Positions 1 through 10,412 of a stretch of 64,000 nt of DNA are shown one piece after another. Source of the DNA: Selaginella moellendorffii (Eukaryota > Streptophyta > Lycopodiopsida > Selaginellales > Selaginellaceae); contig NW_003314269.1 in NCBI RefSeq assembly GCF_000143415.4, forward strand, positions 1,539,863 to 1,603,862, given 5' to 3'. The position numbers were made by a program, and so were the translations under genes. The notes under the pieces were generated by a model that saw nothing but the letters and a program-made list of their open reading frames with translations, searched no databases and had not been told where the DNA came from. The stretch's first letter is position 1. Each line of letters starts with the position of its first letter.

Positions 1-2
1 TC

Positions 3-899
3 GTGTGGACTGCGATGCTTGGGGCATTTGCTAAGGTAGGGGATATTTCCTCGGCGGTCTCCGTGTTTGAGAATATGCCCCAGCACAGCATCGTCTCTTG
101 GAACTCGCTTCTTTCCACGTATTTGAACGCTGGGTATTTCGAAAAAGCACGGGTGCTGCTCGACACAGCTCCCGAGCGCCGTGTTTCAACATGGAACGTT
201 TTGATTGGATCATGCGTCAAGAATGGTCGTGCCGAAGATGCAATCTCAGCGTTTCTGGAAATGGAGTCTAGAGGAATTCTTCCAGACTCTGTCACTTGGA
301 TACAACTTTGCGGAGCTGGGTCTCTTCTTCACCAAAGCAAACTTGTGGCAAATCTGATCACAAGAAATTGTTGGAAGCACGACGTGATGGTCAGTACTGC
401 AGTTATCGACATGCATGGGAAATGCTCTGAATTACAGGCTGCCGAATTTGTGTTTAGCACGATGCCTGTTTGTACCACTGTGTCTTGGAATGCCGTGATT
501 GCGGCCTATGCTCGGAATGGAAACATTTGCAAAGCATTGGGCTTCTTTAGGGAGATGTTTTTGGACAGTGTTCCTCCAAACGAGGTCACATTCTTAGTTC
601 TCATGAATTCATGCAGCCATAGAGGATTGGTCCCTGAGGGCATGAATTTGTTTTATTCCCAGGAGCTTCCTAGTTCCAGGTCTATGCATCACTCGTGTGT
701 AGCAGACCTTAGTGCAAGGGCTGGATGGGTAACGCTTGATGCAAGTGAAGAAAATATTGGGGCTTGGACTTCTGCATTGGCAGCATTTATTCGCCAAGGG
801 GACTACATGAATGGGGTGGATGTGATCAGACGTATTGTAACACTAGGTAATGCTAAATATGCTCTGTTAATCTCAAATCTTTATGCTTTGTGCAGATGA
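3..899 (+). CDS. PPR protein, 3' part only
   Basis: The frame is open from the window edge to a TGA at 897-899, so this is the C-terminal 298 residues of a longer pentatricopeptide repeat protein. PPR units are visible, for example around VVSWNSLL-, VSTWNVLIG- and VSWNAVIAAYARNG-type segments, each followed by a helix ending in an acidic or MP motif. PPR proteins bind organellar RNA one base per repeat and act in plastids or mitochondria in editing, splicing or stability. The end (LLISNLYALCR) resembles the start of an E-type extension that then stops, so there is no full E or DYW domain. No intron is seen. The target RNA cannot be read from sequence. Confidence 0.85.
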   Translation: MWTAMLGAFAKVGDISSAVSVFENMPQHSIVSWNSLLSTYLNAGYFEKARVLLDTAPERRVSTWNVLIGSCVKNGRAEDAISAFLEMESRGILPDSVTWIQLCGAGSLLHQSKLVANLITRNCWKHDVMVSTAVIDMHGKCSELQAAEFVFSTMPVCTTVSWNAVIAAYARNGNICKALGFFREMFLDSVPPNEVTFLVLMNSCSHRGLVPEGMNLFYSQELPSSRSMHHSCVADLSARAGWVTLDASEENIGAWTSALAAFIRQGDYMNGVDVIRRIVTLGNAKYALLISNLYALCR

Positions 900-3369
900 T
901 CTAAATTCAAGCACAAAAGAACATAACTTTTGTTTATGATTTTTTGCTTAGGTGTTTAAAAAATATACCTGTTGGAAATGCATGTTTGAATCATCTCACA
1001 AGCCAGCACTTTGCTCTTTATATTATGAAACAATTAACAACTTTATTCATGATGGGATCCTCTTGAGCGGTATGTAAGTTTTAAGAAACTCATAAACAGA
1101 CAAAATCTTCTAAATTTGTACAGTCATGTTCATTCTATTTCCATTGGTTATAAGTTCTTGTAGACAACAAAGATAAAAATCGTAAGAATAAAAACTTTAT
1201 AAAATGTGAACTCTCAAACTTGAAAAATAAAATCTAAAGTCTTGGGAGTCATTGCAGTCTGGCTATGAATTGGCTGGCTCAAAAGCAGCAACAATCAAAA
1301 GAAAAGATCACTACTTATCACCCTCACCATGAACTATAACCTCATCCATGCCAACAGCTCTAGCAAAATTTGATTGGTAGTTGCAATCTCTATTACTATA
1401 CAGTGACATATGAGCGCCATGTATGTTCGAGAGAAATGTGTTTTGATCAATGGTCTTGTAGGCTGCCCAAGTCCATGGTAACAAGGGCTATGGCCTTATT
1501 TGATGGCAACTGCAATCTCTACTATACAGCAATATGAGCAGTGCCACTTATGTTGAAATGTTTTTTATCAATAGCCTCATAGGCTGCCCAAGTCCAGGTT
1601 ACAACTAGGCTAACAAAGGCCATGCTTTTAACCATTAAGGTTCATCCCATTTGCTCCTATATATAGCTATATGATTTTCAGTAAACTATGCATAATAAGT
1701 CTTGTAGTGGTCAAATACTATATATAAATTATAATTCTCATAAAGAAATTCTTTATAAGGCTGCATTTAAAATGTATGAACTATATTGGAGATTTAACAT
1801 CCTATTGGAGAAGCTTTATGACAAAGTTGGGTCATTGGATTCTTTGAAACCAACCTCTAGCTGCAAGTATTGGAACTGAGGTCCCAGATAGGCAACTCAA
1901 GTTTTGGTAGATGCACTTACCACGCAAATAACAGTTGTTTGGTATTGTCCTTGAGGAGGCTCTGTGCAGTGTGGGAGAAGCAAGACGACATTGTACTGAC
2001 CAACTCCTTAGGTTCAAGATGCTTAGTGTGAGCAGCTCGGTACATGAGTGAATCTAGAACAACATGCACTTAAAAAACTAGCTTTCTCCAAAAAAGGCAC
2101 TATACATTGCTCAGGAGATCCACGCCTTGCAAAACATCAATATGCTAAGTCATGAAGGGTTGCAAACGAACTTATCCAACAGCAAAGAGATAAGATTTAT
2201 GTCAACAAAGGTGTTTGTCATATCACTTCATATCAGCTTTATTCGGCATAAAAGGTTCATATGCTATCAACATGCTGGCTCAAAAAGATTGTTGATGACC
2301 TGACATACAAAAAAACTCACCAACTTAAAGTGAGTATTAACACTAATAAAGAAAATTATCATGTATTCCCATGCTGGTGAGCCTCTACCTGTAATGATCT
2401 CGAGAGATCATATTTCAAGGCCAGCAGAAGTGAGAAGATTTACATGCATAATGTAGATAGAAAAGATTTCAATTGTTTCTTGTCATTAGCTTGAAGGTTT
2501 TAGCAACTTATATTGTCCATTATAGTTGATTTCACTTCTAATAATCTCAATTAAAGATAATTTAACATACAAAAATTCACAAATATCTAGAAATTTTATA
2601 AGCTGGACCTAGGCAAGTCTAAACATTTTTATTTTTCTATTTTGTTTCTATCTTGAAGCCATTTACAATAGTCTTCCATCTACTATATGTTACATTTACC
2701 CATAAATTTCATTTCCATAAAGAGCTCACAATCTTATAAAATTCATTATCCTAGTAAAGCATCTCTGAATATTTTTTTTTATTTAGTCCAGCATAGTTAG
2801 ATTACTTGCTAGTTATAACTATAAGGTGACATATCCCTATGTATTGTATGTTTAATATATATTTTTATCTACAAATGAAAAAAATCATTTTCAAAATAAG
2901 CATTTGTTTCAAATAATTTTTGATAGCTTGTGCATAATTTTTTTTGTTTTTTAAATTAAGCAGTGATTACAACGCTTTTTGCATCAAGGTTGGTTTAATT
3001 CTTTAGTTAAGTTTTAAGTAAAGAAAATTTGTCTGCACTGCAATGAGTTTGAGTTTTCTAAAAGAGCATCAATTGAGAATAAAGAATTAATGGGAGCAGC
3101 TCTAAATGACGCCATAAACAAAGTAGAAATTGTTCTACTTCTATTGGCATTGGAACTCTAGTAATAGTCACTGAGGCTCAACTAATTCGTCGTGGGGTAA
3201 ATTTCTACCGCAATTTGTAAAGTGTGCAGGATAATTGATGGAGACCGGGCCGTACACATTGATTAGATGGTTCTCTAGGTTGGCCATTGAAGCTTATCTA
3301 ATCGATGGGAAGTGTTTCAAAGAATTCAAGCCAATCTTCCTACTGTGGAGCTACAACTAAAACCGTTGA
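900..3369. other. AT-rich intergenic region
   Basis: No convincing gene is seen. Short ORFs at 1688-1879 and 1832-2017 have no recognisable domain and lie in AT-rich sequence. The only clear structure is a diverged direct duplication at about 1365-1625, listed separately. Confidence 0.6.
1365..1625. repeat. Imperfect direct duplication, about 130 bp x 2
   Basis: Two adjacent copies, about 1365-1490 and 1494-1625. Both carry, in order, a tttgatggcaact-like segment, gcaatctct, actatacag, an atcaatgg/atcaatag-c segment, and taggctgcccaagtcca. Several small indels separate them, so this is an old tandem duplication. Confidence 0.6.
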
Positions 3370-4845
3370 TTAATTTACAACAACGGACCATTCGCTTGAA
3401 ACATGGCCGTAGTGTATATCTGAGATCGTTCTTGTCAGGTATCCACACAGATTAAACGGGATCTCTCGGGTTTTACAGTCATGTCTCGAGATCCATTGAT
3501 TCGCCGCTTCCAAGTTGAACGGCACGCTTATGAGCTGGCCGTTTTCTTTGAGCATTCCTTCGACAGGTTGGATCATGCACGCTGTACCAGTGCCAAATGC
3601 CTCCAGCAGATCACCTCTAGCAACAGCAGCTTCAATCTAAAACAAACACAAAGAATCTCTCAGAAGAGAAAGAAGAAAGGTTTTCCATACCTCTGGAAAG
3701 TTTAAAGGTCGCTCCGAGACTTTGAGGCCCGGTATGTTACTGGCGAGCTTGAGAACCGTGTCTCTGGTAACTCCTGGGAGAATAGTTCCATCGAGAGCTG
3801 GTGTAACGAGCTCCATTGCGCCACTCTTGGTTCCATCTCGCAGCAGAAAGAAGATGTTCATGGAGCCTGCTTCGCCAATTCTCTCCGTCCCTTCGAGCAC
3901 GTATAGCACCTGTGAGCATCCTCGTTTGGCAGCCTCCAGCTGAGGGAGCACAGTCTGAGCGTAGTTGCCACCCAGCTTTCTATCACCAACACCACCTGGA
4001 TATGCCCGGACGTTTCTTCGGTCCACAAAGAGTTTGACGGGCTTGAGACCGGTAGGAAAGTATGGACCGACTGGTGAGAGGACCACAAAGAGCATCCCTT
4101 CTCGTGGGGCCTGAATTCCCAAGCACGCCTGTGTCGCGATCATAGCCGGACGGATGTAAAGCGAGAAACCTTCTTTGCTGGGAATCCAATCGCGTTCTAG
4201 ACGGACCAGCTCTTTGATGCAGTCAAGCAGCTCCATCTACACGAAGGAAGAAAGGAGAATTACGACGCCACATCGAAGCACGCCACATTACCTTGTCAAA
4301 CTCCGGAAGAGCTAGGCGCTGAGCGGACTTGAGAAGCCTGTTCATGTGCATTAGAGGCCGGAAGAGGCGAATCCGACCGTCTTTATCCTTGTAGGCCTTC
4401 ATGCCTTCGAAGCATTCTGTGGCGTAGTGCAAAACTTGTGCGCAAGGATGAAGCTTTAGGTGCTGCAGAGGATTTATTTCCGGGGAGAGCCATCCCTGCT
4501 GCTCGTTCCAAGAGATTTGGAGCATGTGGTCTGTTGTCTCGGCTCCAAATTTGAGAACGTTCGCATCAGCTACAGGCTTTACCTGTCCAAAAGCGTGAGC
4601 TTTTCCACTAAGATCAAGGAAAAAAAACAAAAAAAACTCACCTTGAGCCTGCCAGACCGATTCACCACCAAGTTATCAAAGCATATATCCGAGCTGGGAA
4701 GTTCAACCGGCTCGTGAGCCGAAGCAACAGCCTGCTGGAGAGGCAGCGACTTGAACTCGCTGTTGAAACTCGTCCACGAACTGATACTTCTCGCCTGGAT
4801 CCAGCACCATCTCATTAACTTCGTCCTCGGGAGCCTCTCCATCAC
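3370..4845 (-). CDS. BCAT: Branched-chain amino acid aminotransferase, probably mitochondrial
   Basis: Class IV PLP aminotransferase that interconverts Leu/Ile/Val and their 2-oxo acids. Exons on the minus strand: 4845-4642, 4582-4292, 4236-3691, 3636-3370. Visible family motifs are TDHML, VLHYATECFEGMKAYK, IRLFRP, the DRKLGGNY segment with the PLP-binding Lys, EAGSMNIFF, LDGTILPGVTRD and FGTGTACMIQP. By memory it reads closer to animal/fungal BCAT than to the plastid BCATs of seed plants. The first exon, Arg/Ser-rich with a single acidic residue in its first 28, would suit a mitochondrial presequence. The start is uncertain: a second frame in 4770-4870 is also open and acidic, so the 5' end may be misread or there may be an unseen upstream exon. 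Confidence 0.88.
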
Positions 4846-5484
4846 TTGAGCTCAAGCTCCCCTCGACCGTGTCGTCCAAAGCTTGTCCAAAGCATCAGTG
4901 ATGTGGAAGATGTGCACGATGACAAGGAGCTCATTCCAAGGTCGCCTGCTTGTAACACTGCGCCGGTGGCACATTTCATACCTGTCACCGTCACACTTGT
5001 AGAGCCCCAACCAAACTCTTTACAGTTTAAGAGTCAGAAACCTCATGCTTACCATGTGAGAGGACGATAGATCCTCCAGCTCCTTGTGACCAAGACCAAA
5101 TCTAATGCTCTTCCCTTTTTCTTTCCGGCTTCTGCGTTCCTGCGGCCAATCCATGGCAGTGATAACAACCCGTCTCCTGTCCCTGGTCCTTCTCAGTGCC
5201 ATCCTCCTCTCTGGCTTTCACTCGAGAAGGACAAGTTTGCTCCCCAAACTCTTGAGGACTTCTTCCCTGGAATCGCGCACCTGTATTGCGGAAGACCCGA
5301 GCGTCTTCCCTGTAATCTCCACCAGCTGTACGAGCTGCCGAGAGGACACAGCCTCGAAGAAGCGTGTCCAAACTCAAGCGCTCCTGACGTGACTTTACAC
5401 GGCAAAGAGAGTTGAAAACGTAACTGGATGTTATTTGGAAAGAATAAAAAAAATACCTTATTGTGAACAAGAGTTCCACGAAAA
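4846..5484. other. Interval between BCAT and FRL with overlapping open frames
   Basis: Several frames are open on both strands, but none shows a known domain. The most gene-like are a + strand frame from 5153 (listed next), a + strand frame at 5086-5415, and a minus frame ending near 5045 at a good donor (ATG|GTAAGC). I could not join them into a consistent gene. Confidence 0.4.
5153..5392 (+). CDS. Candidate small secreted peptide
   Basis: The 79-residue frame begins with a signal-peptide-like stretch (MAVITTRLLSLVLLSAILLS), followed by a basic region and a short tail with three cysteines (TC, SC, SC). It matches no peptide hormone family that I recognise. It sits between two minus-strand genes. 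Other frames across the same bases are also open, so chance is a real possibility. Low confidence. Confidence 0.2.
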   Translation: MAVITTRLLSLVLLSAILLSGFHSRRTSLLPKLLRTSSLESRTCIAEDPSVFPVISTSCTSCREDTASKKRVQTQALLT

Positions 5485-7509
5485 TCAATGCATGAACGAT
5501 GCCTGGTACGCCGGTGGCGGCGGCGGCAACGAGTTCCTGAGGTTTCCAAAGCTGGGGTAAGTGTTCGTCGGGGTGGTGGAGTAGCCAGGAGCGCCGTAGA
5601 TGGAGCCGTCGGCGGGGGAGTAGATGTAGGAATTCGGTGGCAAGCTCGACAGTGACACTGCACTCCGGCTGCCTGGTGCGTACGACGGCATGTAGCCACC
5701 CTGGTTTTGCCTCTCGAACGCAACCGGTGACACGAACTGGTAGCCCGACACGCTGGGTCCGGGCGGGACGTAGCCGCCTCTCTCTGGATTCCTGTCTGGG
5801 TTCCGGTACGAGTATCCGCCGTTGTTGCTGCCACGAGGCCGCTTCGACTGGCCCTTCATTGAGCCGCCCGTTCTCTTCTTGTCAAGCTTGGCTTTCTCGA
5901 GCTGGAAAATCCGCTTGTGAAGAGGAGACGATGGGAAGTCCGCCTCAAGGTTGTACTCTTCAATGCATTTCAGCACGGACCTTGTCGCAGAGAGTTCCTT
6001 CATCATGGAATCGTTCTGGAAAAAGTGGAGCGTCAGCTCTAACCAAACTGGCTTTACAAAGAGAATCATCGTGTACCTGAGCAGCGGCTGGGCTGTGGCC
6101 TGACTTAAGCATCGAGTGGGCAATCCTTCGAGCATCCTTGAGGTAATTCTTCAACAGTGACACTGGCTGGATGCGGTCCATGATGCCAAACTCCTTTGCC
6201 ATCGACAGCGCCTCGATCGGCTTCCCATCCTCGACCAGCTTGTCAACGATAGCTGCAAAAGAAAAAACTCTTTAGAAACTCCACACTCAAGCCATCACCG
6301 ATACACGCGGAAGTGGTACGCTCATTAAAGTTACCACAGAAACTGGTAACTCCCAGACAGCCAGCCAGCCAGAAGCAGCAAACACACGGCAGTTTGGCTT
6401 GCGAGAAAACCAAACGCAAGAAACAAACGACACCAACCTGGTATCCTGGCTGACAAGCCGATTGCTCTACACAGAGCGGGAGTCTTCTTACGCCGGGCAA
6501 TAGCTGATATCAGCCCACACAGCTCTTCCTCATCGTACTCCGAAGAGATACCAAATGTCGCCAGTAACTGCAGGAAAGCCTGGGCATCCAAAGAGCTGCC
6601 CCCGGCAGCGTCTTTCTGGACGTCCATCCTAGACCTCCACTTTTCGGCCATATCCTTGGCGACCTCCTTGACATGAGAAGGCACGACGGGGTGGTCTACA
6701 CCCAGCACCGGATCGGCCAACACTACTTGCAAACACTCCAGGAGAAGGATGCAAGCCCGGCGACTGGCCGAGGCGTCGCTAGCCTTCCTCGTGCTGCTAC
6801 TCGGGTCTGGGAGATAAGCCTCGAGAGCCACCACCACCATGCGTGCTGGATCCACAGCACACTTAAGAGCGCCGGGAAGCTCGTGGCGCAAGCTAGCAAA
6901 CTCTTTCCGGTGTTCCACAATGAACCTTCTAAGCCCATCCCCGTCCATGGTCTCGCACAGTGCCTTAAGTTCTGGACGGACACTCACCTCTCCACTGGCG
7001 CCACTCAAGCTCAACCCAACCACGGCCCTTCCATCGATCAGCTCATCGTCGTGGCTGGGGCTCTCTTGCGGTATGTTGAGATCCAAGTCCATCGACTGAG
7101 AGATGGAGGAGGGAACAGCGTCGATCAGAGTAAAGCTCTCTTGCGCTGCCACTGCCGCTGCGAGCAGATCTGCCTCCTCCACCATTGATTCCTTTTTCAC
7201 TACCACAACCTTTGGAGCTCGCTCCTCCTGTTCCCTGGCCGAAATCTCTTGCTCTCTCCGCTCGACGAGCCGCTCGCGCTCGTCCAGGGCGATCTGGAGC
7301 TCCCGGGCCCTCTCCTGGAAGGATTTCTCCCTCGCGGCCAGATCGTCATACCTCTTCTGGACATCTCTCTCCGTCTCGGCAAGCATCTCGTCTAGCTCCT
7401 TCCACTCTGACACACACCTGGAGAGGATTTGCCGCTCCTTGTCGAGATCCAGGAACGCGCGCTGGAGCCGCTCCCTCCTCGCCGCCATCGCCTCCATATC
7501 CACGAGCAT
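5485..7509 (-). CDS. FRL: FRIGIDA-like protein
   Basis: Exons 7509-6438, 6252-6077 and 6015-5485. Residues about 1-105 form a charged coiled coil (Arg/Glu heptads). The middle holds the FRIGIDA domain (ELKALCETMDGDGLRRFI..., then helices through LSMAKEFG and PVSLLKNYLKDARR). The C-terminus is Gly/Tyr/Pro-rich with a KRPR-type basic patch. FRIGIDA family proteins are nuclear scaffolds; in Arabidopsis FRI/FRL raise FLC transcription and link to chromatin modifiers. FLC is an angiosperm system, so the ancestral role here must differ and is unknown. It is divergent from the ERI1-like gene with a 140-bp shared upstream region. Confidence 0.92.
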
Positions 7510-7649
7510 AAGGGAATTGCCCTAACAAGCTAACAAGAAAAGGTTGTGGGTGTCTTAATTTATGCGATCCGACGGCCACGAAAAAGGCGATCACATCGAC
7601 GGCTCAGGTTGAATTTACGAATTTAGGTTTATCCGCTCTCTCGATTTTT
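7510..7649. promoter_or_regulatory. Shared bidirectional promoter region
   Basis: Only 140 bp separate the start codons of FRL (minus, 7509) and the ERI1-like gene (plus, 7650), so both promoters and 5' UTRs must lie here. No clear TATA box is seen. Confidence 0.6.
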
Positions 7650-8855
7650 ATGGCGCTAGGCTCCAGGGTTTTGGGCAGTGGTCGCGGATTTCTCTCCACA
7701 TTCTCTTTGAAAAGGCAATCCTATTGCCAGGCATCTCGCTCCGACGAAGCGACTCCATCGATCTCTCCGTGTGGAGCTCCAAATCATGGAAGGTTTGAGG
7801 ACCTCTCGAGGAGAAGAAAGCCAATGTGCTTGTACTTCACGCAAAATCGTTGCCAGTATGTAAGGTTTTGTGTTCTTGGTGGGAAGTCTAAATTTTTTTT
7901 GTTTTTGGACAAGATGGATAGCCCAGAACACCTGGAGAAATTTTCTCACACATTCCCGGAGCTCGATCCCGTGGTTTTGGACGCTGCCCGGCCTCTACCA
8001 CGCCAACCATTCGACAAATTTCTCGTGCTTGACTTGGAAGGCAAGGTCGAGATTCTAGAGTTTCCAGTAGTTTTGCTGGATGCGAAAACACTCACGGTGG
8101 TGGACAGGTTTCACAGGTGAGAAAAAGTTTTTCATTCTTTGTCTTCGACTTTTTTTTTCCTTCTCCAGATTCGTGAGGCCTTGCGAGCTCAAGGGTTCCC
8201 GGTTGCAAGCTTACATTGCTGGAAAGTATGGACGCTGGAAATTGGAGAGGTTTGCGTTGTGTGCTATAAGTACTTCACTTTCATATGGATCTTCACAGGC
8301 TTTGGGAGGATACAGCCATTCCTTTCCAAGAAACACTCCTCGCGTTTGAGGACTGGCTGGAGCAGCATTCTTTGCGTGATCCTGAGAGCCATTTACTCAA
8401 GAATTCTGCCTTTGTCACCTGGTAATAGACACAGTCCCATTTAAGCTTTCGATCACGCTCTGATTTTCGAGTTTCATTTTCCCAGTGGAAACTGGGACAT
8501 CAAGACAAAGATTCCAGAGCAATGCATCACGTCGGGGATTCCATTGCCGAGCTATTTCTGCGAATGGATAAACCTGAAGGACATTTTCCTCAACTTTTAC
8601 AACAAACGGGCAAGAGCTAAGTCTAAAGTTTGAGCAGCCATTGTCAAGTCCTTTCTTGTGGAGCAGGCTCCGGGGATGCTGTCCATGATGAGAAGCTTGG
8701 ACATGAGAGTTCAAGGCTCGCATCACTTGGGACTGGACGATGCGCACAACATAGCTCGAATCGTTCAAAAGATGGAGTCGGACGGAGCTGTTCTATCCAT
8801 CACTGCCAAAAGGCGAGGCAATCGAGTAGAGTTTTTGTTTCAAAATAGAGTCTGA
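7650..8855 (+). CDS. ERI1-like 3'-5' exoribonuclease
   Basis: Exons 7650-7859, 7914-8116, 8169-8249, 8299-8421, 8486-8609 and 8667-8855. A short motif, CLYFTQNRC then HLEKFSH, precedes a DEDDh exonuclease domain: FLVLDLEG (first acidic pair), IIEFP-like EILEFPVVLLD, FVRP, WEDTAIPFQE, TCGNWDIK (second Asp) and HHLGLDDAHNIARI (catalytic His and Asp). ERI1-type enzymes trim histone mRNA ends, 5.8S rRNA or small RNAs. The N-terminus before the motif may be an organelle transit peptide. The last intron, 8610-8666, uses a GC donor; only that choice keeps the frame from NKR to APGML. Confidence 0.9.
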
Positions 8856-9777
8856 CAAATAAGAGTTCCACCATCTTGCAATCTATGGTGGTGATCAATT
8901 TATTGACTTTCTAACGCCGTTGTACCGCCTGCTACGCGGACCTGGGTTTGATCTGAACGGTGAAATTCGAAAAAACACAGTGATTTGTTTGAGCCTATCA
9001 GCTGGCACAGTTTGTCATAGACTCTTAAAATGATCATTTTTTAAAATTATTTTTAATAAACTATCAGCTAGAAAATGTTAAACAAGTTTAGATGTTATAT
9101 TATGCAATTATGATTTATCTAACTTTTTTGAGTGTTTGATAGTTAAATTACTAAATTATCTCTTATAAAATTAACTATATTATTTGTATATTCATATATA
9201 TATATATAAATTTTTTTAAAAATATGTATGTATTTGTAATATATAAAGAAATACATACTCAATTTCTTTTGATATAAATGTTGTGTAAATAGATTTTTTG
9301 ATAGCAATTTTGTTTCTTACTATTTTCAATAAATATGTCCAGATTTAAATTATTTTATTTAATTGTCATAAAACATACATTTGTAAAATAAAAATCTATA
9401 TCTCCATCAAATTTTTTAATATTTGTTATCATATATCATATACACAAATTTTACATAAGATGATTTAACTTTAAAACTTGTTATATCTCAAAGTATGATT
9501 GAAAAGAATCATTTATAAAATAAAGATAAATTGATAAATTAATTAACTAGCTCAACAAGCTTTAAACACTTAATGATTGTACCCAAATAACAATTAAAAA
9601 TAATTTAAAATTAATAATTAGTTAGCAATATAGGATTTTGATTTGGATGTGAGTAAAAAATAAATTCTAACATCAATTGTTATTTTACAAATAATACTAA
9701 AAATATTTAGTATTTGATATTGAAAACACAAATATAATATTTATAAATTTACTATTTTAATTCTTAGGGCATTTGCA
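8856..9777. other. AT-rich intergenic region
   Basis: Low-complexity A/T sequence with no ORF of note and no recognised repeat family. It ends directly at the start codon of the TXNL4B-like gene, whose promoter must lie in its last part. Confidence 0.6.
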
Positions 9778-10394
9778 ATGGCGCTTCTGGGCCTCTCCAC
9801 GCTAACTCACAAGCAGGATGTGGATGCTATGATCCGGGACACCCTAGACAAAGTGTTGGTGCTCAGATTTGGGCGCGCCACGGATCCCCTGTGCATGCAG
9901 CTGGACGAGACAGTGAGTGATTAGTTTCGCACTGCAATCTCACTTTCTTGGCTGCTCTTCTTCTTCAGCTTGGCAAAAGTTCGCGGGAGCTGTCCAAATT
10001 CGCAAGCATTGCGCTCGTGGACGTCGACGCACAAGAGATCCAAGTCTATCTTCACTATTTCGACATTACGCTCATTCCAGCGACCGTCTTCTTCTTCAAC
10101 TCCCAGCACATGAAAATGGATTCCGGGTAAGTAAATGCTTCGCTACCAGGTTCTTACCACAAGTTCGTCTTGTCCAGGACACCCGATCACACCAAATGGA
10201 TTGGCGCCTTCCACAGCAAACAGGATTTCATCGATGTTGTAGAGGTACTGAAAAGAAAGATAAATCGCATTTGCTTGATGTATTGTAATTACCAGACCAT
10301 CTACAAAGGCGCCATGCGCGGAAAGCTCATCGTCAATTGTCCATTACCGGCGGACAGAGTTCCCAAGTTTGAGCTCCTGTACAAGGATATCTAA
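9778..10394 (+). CDS. TXNL4B: Thioredoxin-like protein 4B / DIM1-related spliceosomal protein
   Basis: Exons 9778-9912, 9969-10126, 10178-10244 and 10296-10394; about 150 residues. The sequence follows the DIM1/U5-15kD fold: [62 protein letters not shown]-like [11 protein letters not shown], and [11 protein letters not shown]. The details (DVD, QHMK, ending in LLYKDI) point to the TXNL4B (DLP) branch, not to the core U5 snRNP DIM1. The family acts in pre-mRNA splicing and cell-cycle progression in the nucleus. It lacks the CXXC redox pair, as is usual for this family. Confidence 0.93.
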
Positions 10395-10412
10395 AGTGAG
10401 CTCCAAAAACGT

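Noticed and set aside
1688-2017. Two overlapping short ORFs of about 60 codons
   Set aside because: AT-rich intergenic sequence, no domain and no splice or promoter context.
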